Notes under the pieces: model-generated | The model's input: only the letters and a program-made list of their open reading frames with translations | Database searches by the model: none | What the model was told of the DNA's origin: nothing | Origin: Winogradskya consettensis | Lineage (GTDB): Bacteria; Actinomycetota; Actinomycetes; Mycobacteriales; Micromonosporaceae | DNA length: 64,000 nucleotides | Reading direction: 5' to 3' | NCBI RefSeq assembly: GCF_018332715.1 | Contig: NZ_BOQP01000011.1 | Coordinates: 357,476 to 421,475, forward strand | Shown here: piece by piece, positions 35,691-44,135 of the stretch | Numbering within the stretch: position 1 is the first letter of the stretch | Layout: the number at the start of each line of letters is the position of its first letter | Translations under genes and position numbers: made by a program

Positions 35691-36092
35691 GACAGGTTCA
35701 TCTACGACGTGGCTGTCCGCTGGTCCGACATGGACGCGTACGGCCACGTCAACAACGCGCGCTTCCTCACGCTGTACGAGGAGGCGCGCGTTGCGCTCTT
35801 CTTCACCGCCGCGCGGGCGCTGGGCGTGACCTCGTTCGAGGAGGGCATCGTCATCTCCCGGCACGAGGTCGACTATCTGCGACCGGTCGACTACGGCGAA
35901 GCGGTCCGGATCGAGCTGTGGGTCTCGCAGCTTCGAGCGGCGTCGTTCACGGTGTCGTACGAGCTCTTCGACGAGGACGTGCTCGCCAGCCGCGCCAAGT
36001 CGGTCTGCGTGCCGTACAACCTGAAGGCGGGTTTTCCGCGCAGGCTGAGCGAGCCGGAACGGGAATTCCTCAAGCCGTACCTGGAAGTGTGA
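35685..36092 (+). CDS. Acyl-CoA thioesterase (4HBT hotdog fold)
   Basis: A 135-aa hotdog-fold thioesterase of the 4-hydroxybenzoyl-CoA thioesterase/YbgC type. The motif VRWSDMDAYGHVNNARFLTL at residues ~11-30 carries the catalytic Asp and the following His/Asn. Then come the long central helix (EEARVALFF) and strands DYLRPVDYGEAVRIEL. It probably hydrolyses a short or medium acyl-CoA. Position behind ettA is conserved in several actinobacteria. Start GTG 35685 is in the third, partial copy of the 40-bp repeat. Confidence 0.9.
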   Translation: MSDRFIYDVAVRWSDMDAYGHVNNARFLTLYEEARVALFFTAARALGVTSFEEGIVISRHEVDYLRPVDYGEAVRIELWVSQLRAASFTVSYELFDEDVLASRAKSVCVPYNLKAGFPRRLSEPEREFLKPYLEV

Positions 36093-36094
36093 GC

Positions 36095-36757
36095 ATGACC
36101 GACCACGGGATTCTCGGGGTCCCGGACGCCGGCGCGTTCCTGGTCCGGCTGGCCCGCCTCGATCGCGCGCTGCCCGTCCGCCTGCGCTCCGGCAAGGGCC
36201 GCACCGCGTTGTGGGCACGACTGCCCTGGGGTGTCCTGGTGACCCGCGACGTGGCCGGTCCGGGCCCGGGTGACGCCACCGTCGCCGCCGCCGAACTGCT
36301 CGCGACTCTCGCCTCCGGCGGCACCACGCTCCCGGCGCGCAGGGACGCCGAGTGGCGGTGGCCGTTGCCGCCCGCGAACGGCCAGGTTGTCGAGTCGGTC
36401 GCGGGCGCCGAGATCCTCCGGCTCGCCGAGGCCGCAGCCGGAACGCTGCGCGAGGTCACCGAGACCGGTCTGACGGGTGGCCGGGCGGTGGGCCAGCGCC
36501 AGGTCCGCGACGCGTTGCTCGATCACGTTGCGTTGGTCGTCACGCCACCTGACGGCGTACCCGTCGAAGTGCCGCAGCGACTCGTCCAAGCCATCTCCCG
36601 GATGGGTTTTCTCGGTCCTGAAGGGACGGACGTCCCCGGTACCCGGGTGTGTGTCGCGGGGCGCTGGGTGGGACTTTCTGCACCATATGGAGTCGCCTGG
36701 CTACAGCCCGTCCAAGAATTGACTGTTATGCCTATAGGTGGTCATCCGAAAGGGTGA
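36095..36757 (+). CDS. Conserved hypothetical protein
   Basis: A 220-aa soluble protein of unknown function, with no membrane helix or signal peptide. The N-terminal half has a beta-rich core (TALWARLPWGVLVTRDV) followed by helices rich in Ala and Leu. A central part TLREVTETGLTGGRAVGQRQVRDALLDH and the C-terminal ISRMGFLG look conserved in character. ATG 36095 follows the thioesterase stop codon by 2 nt, so both are probably translated from one message. It may act with the thioesterase, but nothing in the sequence proves this. Confidence 0.7.
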   Translation: MTDHGILGVPDAGAFLVRLARLDRALPVRLRSGKGRTALWARLPWGVLVTRDVAGPGPGDATVAAAELLATLASGGTTLPARRDAEWRWPLPPANGQVVESVAGAEILRLAEAAAGTLREVTETGLTGGRAVGQRQVRDALLDHVALVVTPPDGVPVEVPQRLVQAISRMGFLGPEGTDVPGTRVCVAGRWVGLSAPYGVAWLQPVQELTVMPIGGHPKG

Positions 36758-36887
36758 TGCTGCATCGGACATCCGGTCGCGCCCTCCCTTTGAGGGGATG
36801 ACCTCCACGGTCTGTACGGGTACCGTCGCCCCCGGGTCCACCGCTACGTCCGGCGGTTTGACCTGCTGGGGAGTGAGGTGCACAACG

Positions 36888-37472
36888 ATGCCGTGGTGGT
36901 CATGGCGTCCCGGAACGTCCGGAGACAGCGAGTCCGAAGGCGGCGGCGAGGTCGCCCTGCAGAGCGGTATCCGTGTCGGCGTACCGACGCAGCGTGAGCC
37001 CGAGCGTGCTCCGAAGCCGTCCGCCGACCTTTCCGCGATCGACGAACCCGACCAGGTCGCCCCGGTCGATCTCACCCGGATCGGCAAGGGCCTCGACCTG
37101 CTCGACATCCGATTCCTCGCCGACGGCGGCGGAAGCCTGCTCGCCATGTGGGAACGGCACGCCGTGCTGGTCACCCTCGAGGGCCCCGACGACGAGATCC
37201 TCGTGATGCGGGCCCGCCCGCACGCGACCGTCCCGCCCGACTGGGCCGACCGCGCCTACCGCGTCGTCAACGAGTGGAACCACACGCGGCGGTTCTGCAA
37301 GGCCTACATCGGCGATCCGACCGAGCGCGGGCAGCTTCCTATCTACGCTGAGCTGCAGATTCCGTTGGCCTCGGGCGCGCATGACGCTCTGCTGGTCGAG
37401 ATGCTCGACTGCGGGGCCGCGGTAGCTACGTCGTTTGTGGACTGGTTGCACGATGAGGGTGCTCTGCTCTGA
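36888..37472 (+). CDS. YbjN-domain protein
   Basis: A 194-aa protein whose residues ~65-190 form a YbjN (type III secretion chaperone-like) domain. It includes LDIRFLADGGGSLLAMWERHA, ADRAYRVVNEWNHTRRFCKAY and a C-terminal helix ATSFVDWLHDEG. YbjN domains are widespread in actinobacteria and may act as stabilising partners for other proteins. The N-terminal ~60 residues are polar and disordered. Start ATG 36888 has GAGTGAGG about 8 nt upstream; longer in-frame starts exist up to 36738 but would include unlikely sequence. It ends at a strong terminator shared with the convergent gene. Confidence 0.75.
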   Translation: MPWWSWRPGTSGDSESEGGGEVALQSGIRVGVPTQREPERAPKPSADLSAIDEPDQVAPVDLTRIGKGLDLLDIRFLADGGGSLLAMWERHAVLVTLEGPDDEILVMRARPHATVPPDWADRAYRVVNEWNHTRRFCKAYIGDPTERGQLPIYAELQIPLASGAHDALLVEMLDCGAAVATSFVDWLHDEGALL

Positions 37473-37480
37473 GTCTCTGA

Positions 37481-37510
37481 ATGGGGGGAGCCTCGGCTCC
37501 CCCCATTTTT
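37481..37510. terminator. Bidirectional rho-independent terminator
   Basis: ATGGGGGGAGCC (37481-37492) pairs perfectly with GGCTCCCCCCAT (37495-37506), followed by TTTTT. Flanking CTCTGA and TCAGAG can extend the stem. It separates the convergent YbjN and propeller-protein genes and would serve both. Confidence 0.9.
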
Positions 37511-38778
37511 CAGAGCGGGAACATGCCCAGGCTGCCGTGATACTCCCCGCCGAGGTGGTCGGTGTCGGAGCCGACGATGAGGCCGTTGGGGACGACCTGG
37601 AAGACGCGGACGCCCTCGCCGCGTTCGCGACCCGGGTTCCAGGAGAGGGTCTTGCCGGTGGTGGGGTTGATGGCGCCGATGCCTTCTCGTTTCACGGCGC
37701 CTTTGCCGGGGCCGGTGTCGTCGGTGCCGTAGGGGTTGTCCATGTAGCGCTGGTGGCCGCCGACGTAGATCGCGGAGCCGGTGACCGCGACGCCGTAGAG
37801 GGAGTCGCCGCCGGTGCGCTGGATCCAGACCGGGTTGTGCCTGCCGCCGCCGGCGGTGTTGAAGCGGGCCGCCGCGTCGCAGGGCAGGGTCGGGGAGGCG
37901 GCCTGGCCGGTCGACGTCACCACGAAGTACGAGCCGTCGGGGGAGAACTTCACCTGACGCAGGTACGTGTCGAAGACGTCCTTGCATTCCGCCTTGTACA
38001 AGTCGGTGTACCAGCTCATCAGCGCCGCGCTCGCCCCCGACGTGTTGAACATGGCGATCTGCGTACGCGTGGCCGTGCCGACCTTGAGGAGCGCGCCGAT
38101 CGCGACCAGCCGCGTGCCGTCCGGGGACACGTCGAAGTGCTCGACCCGCGTGCGGCTGAGTCCCGGTGCGGAGAGTTTCGCGTCGAATCCGCTGTCGACC
38201 GCGCCGGACGTCGTGTTCAGCCGGGCCAGCCCGACCCGGGTCACGCCGTTGACCGCGGAGAACGTGCCGCCGGCGTAGAGCCGGGAGCCGCGGACGGCCA
38301 GTGCGCGTACGTCGCCCCAGTTGATTTTCGCGGTGAAGCCGGAGACCCGGGAGCTGTCGGAGAGCCGGAGCCGGGCCAGGCCGCGCTGGGCCACCCCGTT
38401 GACCGTACGGAACGAGCCACCGGTGTAGACCGTGCCGTCCGCGCCGGCGGAGAGCGCGTACACGGCTCCGTCCACAGTGGGGGCGAACGAGCGGATGGCG
38501 CCGTCGCGGAGCCCGTACGCGAAGATGTTCTTGCGGTTGTAGGTCGTCTTCCGCGCGTGATCCTGGATCTTGTCGAAGCTGCCGCCGACCACCACGGTGT
38601 CACCGACAACCGCCAGCGCCCACACCGTTCCCTCGACCACGTGCGGGGTGAAATCGACCGGGTTCGCCGAGACGACCCCGGGCTGCGCCATGTCGGCCGC
38701 AGCCGGCGGCGCGCCCAGTAGCGTGGCGCAGAGCAGAGCGGCGCTGGTCAGCGCGGCGGCGAACGGACGGCGTCGCAT
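37510..38778 (-). CDS. Secreted propeller-like (delta-60/WD-type repeat) protein
   Basis: Exported protein of 422 aa. The signal peptide is MRRRPFAAALTSAALLCATL with probable cleavage after AAA or ADMA. The mature part is built from repeated units with the pattern V(Y/W)AL-hydrophobic-GG(S/T)F-x-V-N-G (VVVGGSFDKI, VYTGGSFRTVNGV, LYAGGTFSAVNGV, IYVGGHQRYMD), indicating a beta-propeller. Two Cys in the C-terminal half (AECKDVF, LPCDAA) may form a disulfide. The start is at 38778, where GGAGC is upstream and the signal peptide begins. Function is unknown; similar actinobacterial proteins are found on the cell surface or in the medium. Confidence 0.8.
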   Translation of the reverse strand: MRRRPFAAALTSAALLCATLLGAPPAAADMAQPGVVSANPVDFTPHVVEGTVWALAVVGDTVVVGGSFDKIQDHARKTTYNRKNIFAYGLRDGAIRSFAPTVDGAVYALSAGADGTVYTGGSFRTVNGVAQRGLARLRLSDSSRVSGFTAKINWGDVRALAVRGSRLYAGGTFSAVNGVTRVGLARLNTTSGAVDSGFDAKLSAPGLSRTRVEHFDVSPDGTRLVAIGALLKVGTATRTQIAMFNTSGASAALMSWYTDLYKAECKDVFDTYLRQVKFSPDGSYFVVTSTGQAASPTLPCDAAARFNTAGGGRHNPVWIQRTGGDSLYGVAVTGSAIYVGGHQRYMDNPYGTDDTGPGKGAVKREGIGAINPTTGKTLSWNPGRERGEGVRVFQVVPNGLIVGSDTDHLGGEYHGSLGMFPL

Positions 38779-38847
38779 GGGGGCGGCTCCTGGGATCGGC
38801 AAAAGGTCATCCGATCAACGAAGGGTGATGCCCCGAAGATGCGCGCG

Positions 38848-39222
38848 TTACGCGTTGACCATGAAGTGGGCGGCCCGTTCGAGGTAGTCCCAGAGCGTGG
38901 TCCGCTGCTCCTCGGGCAGCTCCAGCGAGTCGACCGCCTCGCGCATGTGCAGCAGCCAGGCGTCACGCGCGGCCTCGTCGACGGTGAACGGCGCGTGCCG
39001 CATCCGCAGCCGGGGGTGGCCGCGGGTTTCCTGGTAGGTGCCGGGCCCGCCCCAATACTGGATCAGGAAGAGGGTGAGGCGGTCGGCGGCCGGGCCGAGA
39101 TCCTCCTCGGGATACATCGGGCGCAGCAGCGGGTCCTTCGCGACACCCTCGTAGAACTTGTCGACGAGCCGGCGGAAGGTCGGCTCGCCACCGACCGACT
39201 CGAAGAAGCTGATGTCGCTCAC
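38848..39222 (-). CDS. glbO: Truncated haemoglobin, group II (GlbO/trHbO)
   Basis: A 124-aa two-over-two globin. Visible group II features are YWGGP at about residue 56, TYQETRGHPRLRMRHAPF with the proximal His, Trp in RDAWLLHM (position G8), and the N-terminal FFESVGGEPTFRRLVDKFYEGV. GlbO proteins bind O2 tightly and have been linked to electron transfer and resistance to oxidants in mycobacteria. Its ATG overlaps the stop codon of the MFS gene (ATGA), so it is translated from the MFS message. The neighbourhood (ettA, HNH, CtaJ-like, pepN) is conserved with mycobacteria. Confidence 0.9.
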   Translation of the reverse strand: MSDISFFESVGGEPTFRRLVDKFYEGVAKDPLLRPMYPEEDLGPAADRLTLFLIQYWGGPGTYQETRGHPRLRMRHAPFTVDEAARDAWLLHMREAVDSLELPEEQRTTLWDYLERAAHFMVNA

Positions 39223-40661
39223 CCGTCCAGTCTGCCAGCCGGGGTGTGCCGTTCCGGGCCGGGTGTGACGTCGGTTGCTGTGGGCGCCCCCGGGGTCGGC
39301 CCGGGCAACGCCCCCGGCCCGTCACCCTGCAACGGCTGCTCCTGAACCCCGGGGTCCGGGGTGCGCTGAGCGGGGGCGGGAGCGGGAGGGGTGGCCTGGC
39401 CGCTACCCGGCCAGCGGGTCGCCAGGGTCACCATCAGGATCAGGCCGCCGGCACTCCACAGGCCGACCACCAGGGGGATCGAGGAGTGTTGCGCCAGCGT
39501 GCCGGTCGCCATGACCGCGAAACCCTGGCTGAGCTGCAGACCGCTCTGCATGACGCCGTACGCCCGAGCGCGGTAACCGTGCGGCAGCGCCAGCACGAAA
39601 GTGCCGTTGAGAGTGGGCACCAGCACGCCCTGGGCGACCCCGGAGACGGCGACGAGCGCGGACACGGTGATCGCGTTGGGGGCGAGGCTGGTCAGTGCCA
39701 GGGCCAGCGGGGCGATCGCGGCGAACGGGCGGACGAGCCGGTGTTTTCGCTCCTGGGAGGCGATCCGGCCGACCGCCAGGCCCCCGATCACATAGCCGAC
39801 CGGCCCCGCGGCCATGATCAGCCCCTGGTCGAAGCCGCGGCCGCCGGGGTTGTCGCTGAAGACCGCCGCCCATCCGGCGGCCAGGCCCTCGGGCAGGATC
39901 GTGAACGTCGTGAGCGCGAAGACCATGATCGCGATGGAGCGCAGCAACGGGGTGCGGAAGACCAGCTGGAAGCCCTCGCCGGTCTCGTGCAGCAGGTGCC
40001 GGCGCTGCCCTGCGGTGACCGCGGCCGGCCGGGCCCGGACACCCGCCGCGATGATCGCCGCCGAGAGCAGGAAGGTCACCGCATCGATGAGCAGCCCGAT
40101 CCGGGCGCTGAACCCGGCGGCGAGGGCCGCTCCGGCCAGGTAGCCGAAGACCTGCGCGGCCTGGGACGTGGAGGCGTTGAGCGCCAGGCCGGTGACGACC
40201 AGTCGGCGCTCGAGGATGAGCGGGATCAGGGCGGAACGGGCGGCCTGCGTGGGTGGCGCGCCGAGCGTCGCCAGAAACAGCAGGACAAGGGTCACCGGCA
40301 CGGGAATCCCCGGCAGCGCGATCAGGGCGATCGGCACGGCGCGTGCGACATCAGCGATGATCAGGACTCGGCGGTACGGATACCGCTCGGCGAGGGCGGC
40401 AAGCAGCGGGCCGCCGATCACCCAGGGCAGGTAGCTGATCGCGAACGATGCGGCGGAGAGCATGACCGACTGGGTCTGCTGGTAGACCAGGACGATGATC
40501 GCCGCGCGCGCCAGGTAGTCGCCGACCCAGTTGACGACGAGCGAGATGTAGATCGCGCGGAACTCGCGGACCGCGAAGACGTCCCGATAGCCGACCCTGC
40601 GCTCCGGCTCCGTCGCGCTACCGTGAGTGCCCGGCTGCGCGGCGGGTCGGTCCTCGGACAC
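39219..40661 (-). CDS. MFS transporter (enterobactin exporter/MdfA-like group)
   Basis: Major facilitator of 480 aa with 12 predicted helices. The cytoplasmic loop 2-3 has the motif ALAERYPYRRVLIIADVARA, the MFS motif A-like loop. The first helix is FRAIYISLVVNWVGDYLARAA. The C-terminal ~60 residues are Pro/Gly-rich. The GTG at 40661 is chosen because GGAGG stands 6 nt before it, although the frame is open up to 40715. Substrate is unknown. It heads a two-gene operon with the truncated haemoglobin; an inverted repeat at 40737-40760 lies about 76 bp upstream. Confidence 0.85.
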   Translation of the reverse strand: MSEDRPAAQPGTHGSATEPERRVGYRDVFAVREFRAIYISLVVNWVGDYLARAAIIVLVYQQTQSVMLSAASFAISYLPWVIGGPLLAALAERYPYRRVLIIADVARAVPIALIALPGIPVPVTLVLLFLATLGAPPTQAARSALIPLILERRLVVTGLALNASTSQAAQVFGYLAGAALAAGFSARIGLLIDAVTFLLSAAIIAAGVRARPAAVTAGQRRHLLHETGEGFQLVFRTPLLRSIAIMVFALTTFTILPEGLAAGWAAVFSDNPGGRGFDQGLIMAAGPVGYVIGGLAVGRIASQERKHRLVRPFAAIAPLALALTSLAPNAITVSALVAVSGVAQGVLVPTLNGTFVLALPHGYRARAYGVMQSGLQLSQGFAVMATGTLAQHSSIPLVVGLWSAGGLILMVTLATRWPGSGQATPPAPAPAQRTPDPGVQEQPLQGDGPGALPGPTPGAPTATDVTPGPERHTPAGRLDG

Positions 40662-40736
40662 CCAGGTCCTCCATGATCGCGACGGCCGGCGGGATCGCCA
40701 ACGGCGGTCGGTCACGTCCCCGATCCGGGCACCACA

Positions 40737-40760
40737 TGATCAAAGTAGACATCTTGATCA
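40737..40760. promoter_or_regulatory. Candidate operator upstream of the MFS-glbO operon
   Basis: TGATCAA (40737-40743) and TTGATCA (40754-40760) form a perfect 7-bp inverted repeat with a 10-nt spacer, the size of a site for a dimeric winged-helix regulator. It lies in one of the few AT-rich patches in the window, 76 bp before the MFS start. A second inverted repeat, TGCAAG...CTTGCA, lies at about 40811-40834. Confidence 0.45.
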
Positions 40761-40933
40761 ACCGGACACCGGAGGATGAACCGGATGGTTCCGGCCCCGC
40801 GAACGTGACGCTGCAAGTGCATATGCCTCTTGCAGGATTCTGCCCGATCGTCCGAGTCCTGGCTAGGGCATACGGGGGGATTGTCGGCCGATCGGTCGAG
40901 ACCGGGCATCCCCCATCACGGTGTCTTTGCAGG

Positions 40934-42010
40934 TCAGGTCGCTCCTCCTGGCATGCTGGGGCCGTCTGGCGAGTTGTAGATCGGTGGCACCGCGGAGCGC
41001 GGGAGCATCCGCGAGACAGCGATACGCTCCGATATCCCGGAGGTCTCGAGCGCCTCGGTGAGTCGCCGGCGCAGCTCCCGCTGCACGATGGGCTGTCCAT
41101 CGGCGGTGGTCTTGGCGATGGTCCGGATGACCGCGCCGTCGACCGTCAGCTGCTCCACGCCGATCACATCCGGCGGCTCGAGGAATTCCGTCGCGTGTGC
41201 GGGCTCCTCCGCGAGGGCCAGTGCCGCTGTCCGCAGCACCGCGCTCGCCTCCTCCGAGTTGACGAAGCCGATCGGGATGTCGATGACCACCATCGCCCAG
41301 CCCTGGCTCTTGTTGCCGACCCGGACGATCTCGCCGTTGCGGATGTACCAGAGGACCCCGCGCCCGTCGCGCACGGTCGTCACCCGCAGGCCCACCGTCT
41401 CCACCACGCCGATCGCGTCACCCAGGTCCACGGAGTCGCCGACGCCGTACTGGTCCTCCAGAAGCATGAAGAGCCCGGCGATCAGGTCCTTGACCAGACT
41501 CTGCGCGCCGAAGCCCAGGGCCACGCCGACGATCCCGGCGCTGGCCAGCAGCGGGGCCAGGTTGAAGCCGAGCTCACCCATCACCAGCAGGGTCGCCATC
41601 GTGAAGACGACCGCCGTCACGAAGCTGCGCAGCACCGAGCCGATCGCCTCGGCCCGCTGCCGGCGCCGCTCGGGGATGAACGTGTTCTCCGCGGCTTCGG
41701 CCTGCTTGTCGGTGCGCTCCCGCAGGGGCTTGAGCAGCGCGGGCATCGCGGCGCGCGAGGTGGTCTGGGTGAGCCGGGTGATACCGCGGTTGAGCAGCCA
41801 GCGGATCAGCGCCGCGATGAGGATGATCGCGAGGATGCGCAGCGGTTTCGTAATGAAGAGATAGCCGCTGTTGGCCAGCCACTGGTTATCCGTGTTGTGC
41901 AGGATCCAGGTGCAGAAGACGTCGCTCTTGCAGCGGTCCGTGATGGGCGTCGTGTCGATGTAGACCTCGGTCGAGCCCGACGGGGACGGGGTGGGGGCTA
42001 GCAGGATCAC
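40934..42010 (-). CDS. Small-conductance mechanosensitive channel, MscS family
   Basis: Osmotic safety channel of 358 aa. A short extracytoplasmic N-terminus with two Cys (TDRCKSDVFC) is followed by membrane segments near residues 52-72 and 125-145. The pore helix is LLASAGIVGVALGFGAQSLVKD, with the Gly/Ala pattern of MscS TM3. The beta domain has DQYGVGDSVDLGDAIGVVETVGLRVTTVR, and a cytoplasmic vestibule domain follows. The GTG start is preceded by TACGGT at 8 nt, so the leader is very short or absent. Confidence 0.9.
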   Translation of the reverse strand: MILLAPTPSPSGSTEVYIDTTPITDRCKSDVFCTWILHNTDNQWLANSGYLFITKPLRILAIILIAALIRWLLNRGITRLTQTTSRAAMPALLKPLRERTDKQAEAAENTFIPERRRQRAEAIGSVLRSFVTAVVFTMATLLVMGELGFNLAPLLASAGIVGVALGFGAQSLVKDLIAGLFMLLEDQYGVGDSVDLGDAIGVVETVGLRVTTVRDGRGVLWYIRNGEIVRVGNKSQGWAMVVIDIPIGFVNSEEASAVLRTAALALAEEPAHATEFLEPPDVIGVEQLTVDGAVIRTIAKTTADGQPIVQRELRRRLTEALETSGISERIAVSRMLPRSAVPPIYNSPDGPSMPGGAT

Positions 42011-42223
42011 GGGACATGACCGTACCGGCCGCCGTACCCCCGGCGGGAACCGGACATCTGTGGCGGAGACCTCAGACGTTTACGTCCCGGCCACAGATTG
42101 TGCTCGCAAATTCGCGCTTCATCAGGGACTATTGGCCCACGAGCATCGGTGGAACCGGAGCTCGGATGAGACCTCACGCACAACGGGAGCGGTTACTAGC
42201 ACTCACACCGAAGGGTGATCGCG

Positions 42224-42769
42224 ATGCCTGGCATACGACCCACAGTTGGCTCTTCCGCGTTGGTTCTGAACGCTACCTACGAGCCGCTGTGCGTCGTATC
42301 GGTGCGTCGGGCGACGATCCTGGTGCTGACCGACAAGGCCGAGCCCGTGTCCGACGGCGACGGCATCCTGCACAGTGCACACCACAATCTCCCCGTTCCG
42401 TCGGTGGTTCGCCTCACCCGCTACGTGAAGGTTCCCTACCGGACCCACGTCGGCCTCTCCCGGCGGGCGATCTTCGCCCGCGACGGCGGCCGCTGCGCCT
42501 ACTGCCGGGGCTCCGCCGAGACCATCGACCACGTGTTCCCCCGCAGCCGCGGTGGCCTGCACGCCTGGGACAACGTCGTGGCGGCCTGCGCGAAGTGCAA
42601 CCACAGCAAGGGCGACAAGACACCCGGGGAGCTGGGGTGGCGGCTGCACACACCGCCTGCTGCGCCCCGCGGTGTCGCCTGGCGGGTGCTGGGACACCGC
42701 ACACCCGATCCCCGCTGGTCGGACTGGCTCGATCTGCCGTCCACCGTCGATGTCGCCGAGGCCGCCTAG
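42224..42769 (+). CDS. HNH endonuclease
   Basis: HNH-family nuclease of 181 aa. The zinc-binding and catalytic core is RDGGRCAYCRGSAETIDHVF, then RSRGGLHAWDNVVAACAKCNHSKGDKTP: two CxxC pairs, the catalytic DH and the NxxxxC...N pattern. The N-terminal domain (ALVLNATYEPLCVVSVRRAT) is typical of the Rv2469c-type housekeeping HNH protein of actinobacteria, whose role is unknown. The ATG at 42224 follows GAAGGG; GTG 42215 is an in-frame alternative. It ends in a strong terminator. Confidence 0.9.
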   Translation: MPGIRPTVGSSALVLNATYEPLCVVSVRRATILVLTDKAEPVSDGDGILHSAHHNLPVPSVVRLTRYVKVPYRTHVGLSRRAIFARDGGRCAYCRGSAETIDHVFPRSRGGLHAWDNVVAACAKCNHSKGDKTPGELGWRLHTPPAAPRGVAWRVLGHRTPDPRWSDWLDLPSTVDVAEAA

Positions 42770-42787
42770 CGCCCTCGGTTTTTTTTT
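42756..42787 (+). terminator. Rho-independent terminator of the HNH gene
   Basis: CCGAGG (42756-42761) pairs with CCTCGG (42773-42778), followed by nine T residues. The hairpin begins within the last codons of the HNH gene. The T tract reaches the stop codon of the convergent sortase gene. Confidence 0.85.
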
Positions 42788-43415
42788 ATTGATCTTTCGT
42801 CCCCACCAGCGACGCGAAGACGATGACGTTGTCGGAATAGCCGCGAGATCCGCCCAGCCAGGTGCCGCCGCACGTCACCAGTCGCAACGCGGGCCTGCTG
42901 TAGTCGCCGTAGACGCGCTGGATCGGCAGCTTCTCCTTCCCGTAGTGCTCCACCGAATTCACCTGGAACACGGCCGTCTCGTGGTCCTCGCGCAGGACCT
43001 CGATCATCTGCCCCGGCTTGAGCCGGCCCAGCTGGTGGAAGACCGACGGGCCGCTGCGGGTGTCGGCGTGCCCGACGATGAGCGCGGGGCCGAACTGGCC
43101 GGGCGTCGGGCCCTCGTCGAACCAGCCCGCCTCGTTGTGGCGATCGAGGGGCGGCACTGCCACCGAGCCGTCCTTCGCCAGCCCGACATCCAGGATCGGG
43201 GCCTCCACCTTGATGGCCGGGATGGTCAGGCGCATGGGGCGGCTGGGCTCCAGGACCGGGAATTCCCGAGGGGGTGGCTTGTCCGGGCCCTTGAAGAGGT
43301 CGCGGACGTCGAAGCCGGTAGCGGCACCCAGGCCCGCGCCCACCGCGAAGAGTCCCACGAAGACCAGAACCACGGCGAACAGTCCCAACGGGACAGGCCT
43401 CCCCGGGCGTGCCAC
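42786..43415 (-). CDS. Class F sortase
   Basis: Membrane-bound cysteine transpeptidase of 209 aa. One N-terminal helix (PLGLFAVVLVFVGLFAVGAGL) is followed by a Pro-rich linker and the sortase domain. Catalytic residues are visible: His in LIVGHADT (about 124), Cys in LRLVTCGGTW (about 189) and Arg in SRPALRLVTC or near the C-terminus. The sequence SVFHQLGRLKPGQMIEVLRED and YSDNVIVFA are typical of class F, common in actinobacteria. The GTG at 43415 lies 11 nt after the stop codon of the upstream surface-protein gene, so the two form an operon. Confidence 0.85.
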   Translation of the reverse strand: MARPGRPVPLGLFAVVLVFVGLFAVGAGLGAATGFDVRDLFKGPDKPPPREFPVLEPSRPMRLTIPAIKVEAPILDVGLAKDGSVAVPPLDRHNEAGWFDEGPTPGQFGPALIVGHADTRSGPSVFHQLGRLKPGQMIEVLREDHETAVFQVNSVEHYGKEKLPIQRVYGDYSRPALRLVTCGGTWLGGSRGYSDNVIVFASLVGTKDQ

Positions 43416-43426
43416 CGGCCGCCGCC

Positions 43427-43915
43427 TCAGCCCAGCCGGCGGCGGCGCAGGGCCACCACACCCAGGAACACGCCGGCCACGACCGCGGTGGCGCCCCCGC
43501 CGATCAGCATGGGCACCGATCTGCCCGGTGCCGTGCCGCCGCCACCGGTGGCCGGGCCGCGGGCCGGTTCGACCTTCGCCACCACGTGCAGGGTGCTCGT
43601 GGCGGTCTCGCCGCCCGCGCAGGTCAGGTCGACGTCGTACGTGCCGGCCTTGGTTTTCGCCGGGACCTTGGTCGTGGCGGTCAGGAAGCCGTAGCGCGGC
43701 GAGACGGTCACCGTGCCGAGCGGGCCGGTCCTCACCGTCGCCGCCTCGAGGTTGTCGTCGCAGCTGGCGCGCAGGCTCACCTCGTCGCCGGCGCGCACGG
43801 TGTCGGGGTTGACCTCGACGAAGACCGCCGCCGCACCGGCCGGGGAATCCGTGAGCAGGACGATCGGCAGGGCCAGAACGAGCGCCGCGAGGGCGGCGGG
43901 GACAGAAGTACGCAT
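43427..43915 (-). CDS. Secreted, membrane-anchored Ig-like protein
   Basis: A 162-aa envelope protein. The signal peptide has the core ALAALVLALPIVLLT and cleaves near AGAAA. The mature part is a single Ig-like beta sandwich (VNPDTVRAGDEVSLRASCDDN...YDVDLTCAGGETA) with two Cys that can form a disulfide. A Gly/Pro-rich linker follows, then a C-terminal helix (LIGGGATAVVAGVFLGVVAL) ending RRRRLG. The arrangement is that of a sortase substrate, but no LPXTG or LAXTG motif is visible before the helix. It probably works with the downstream sortase, although retention by the membrane helix alone is possible. Confidence 0.75.
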   Translation of the reverse strand: MRTSVPAALAALVLALPIVLLTDSPAGAAAVFVEVNPDTVRAGDEVSLRASCDDNLEAATVRTGPLGTVTVSPRYGFLTATTKVPAKTKAGTYDVDLTCAGGETATSTLHVVAKVEPARGPATGGGGTAPGRSVPMLIGGGATAVVAGVFLGVVALRRRRLG

Positions 43916-44135
43916 GACCTCCCCCTCCTGCCGCCCGGGCGGAAACGTCGCGGACGGCGCGTGAGGGTGATTTTCGCACCTCCGGGCGGTTTTCGCGGTA
44001 CGGCTGCGGTCCCACTTGTGGGTCTTGACACCCGAGGGTCCGTGGCAGCTCTCACTCCGCTACCGTGATTGACGTTCGGATCACTGGGAAAACAGTGACA
44101 TGCCCGGTTCCTTTTGACGCCTGGGGGCGTTGAGG

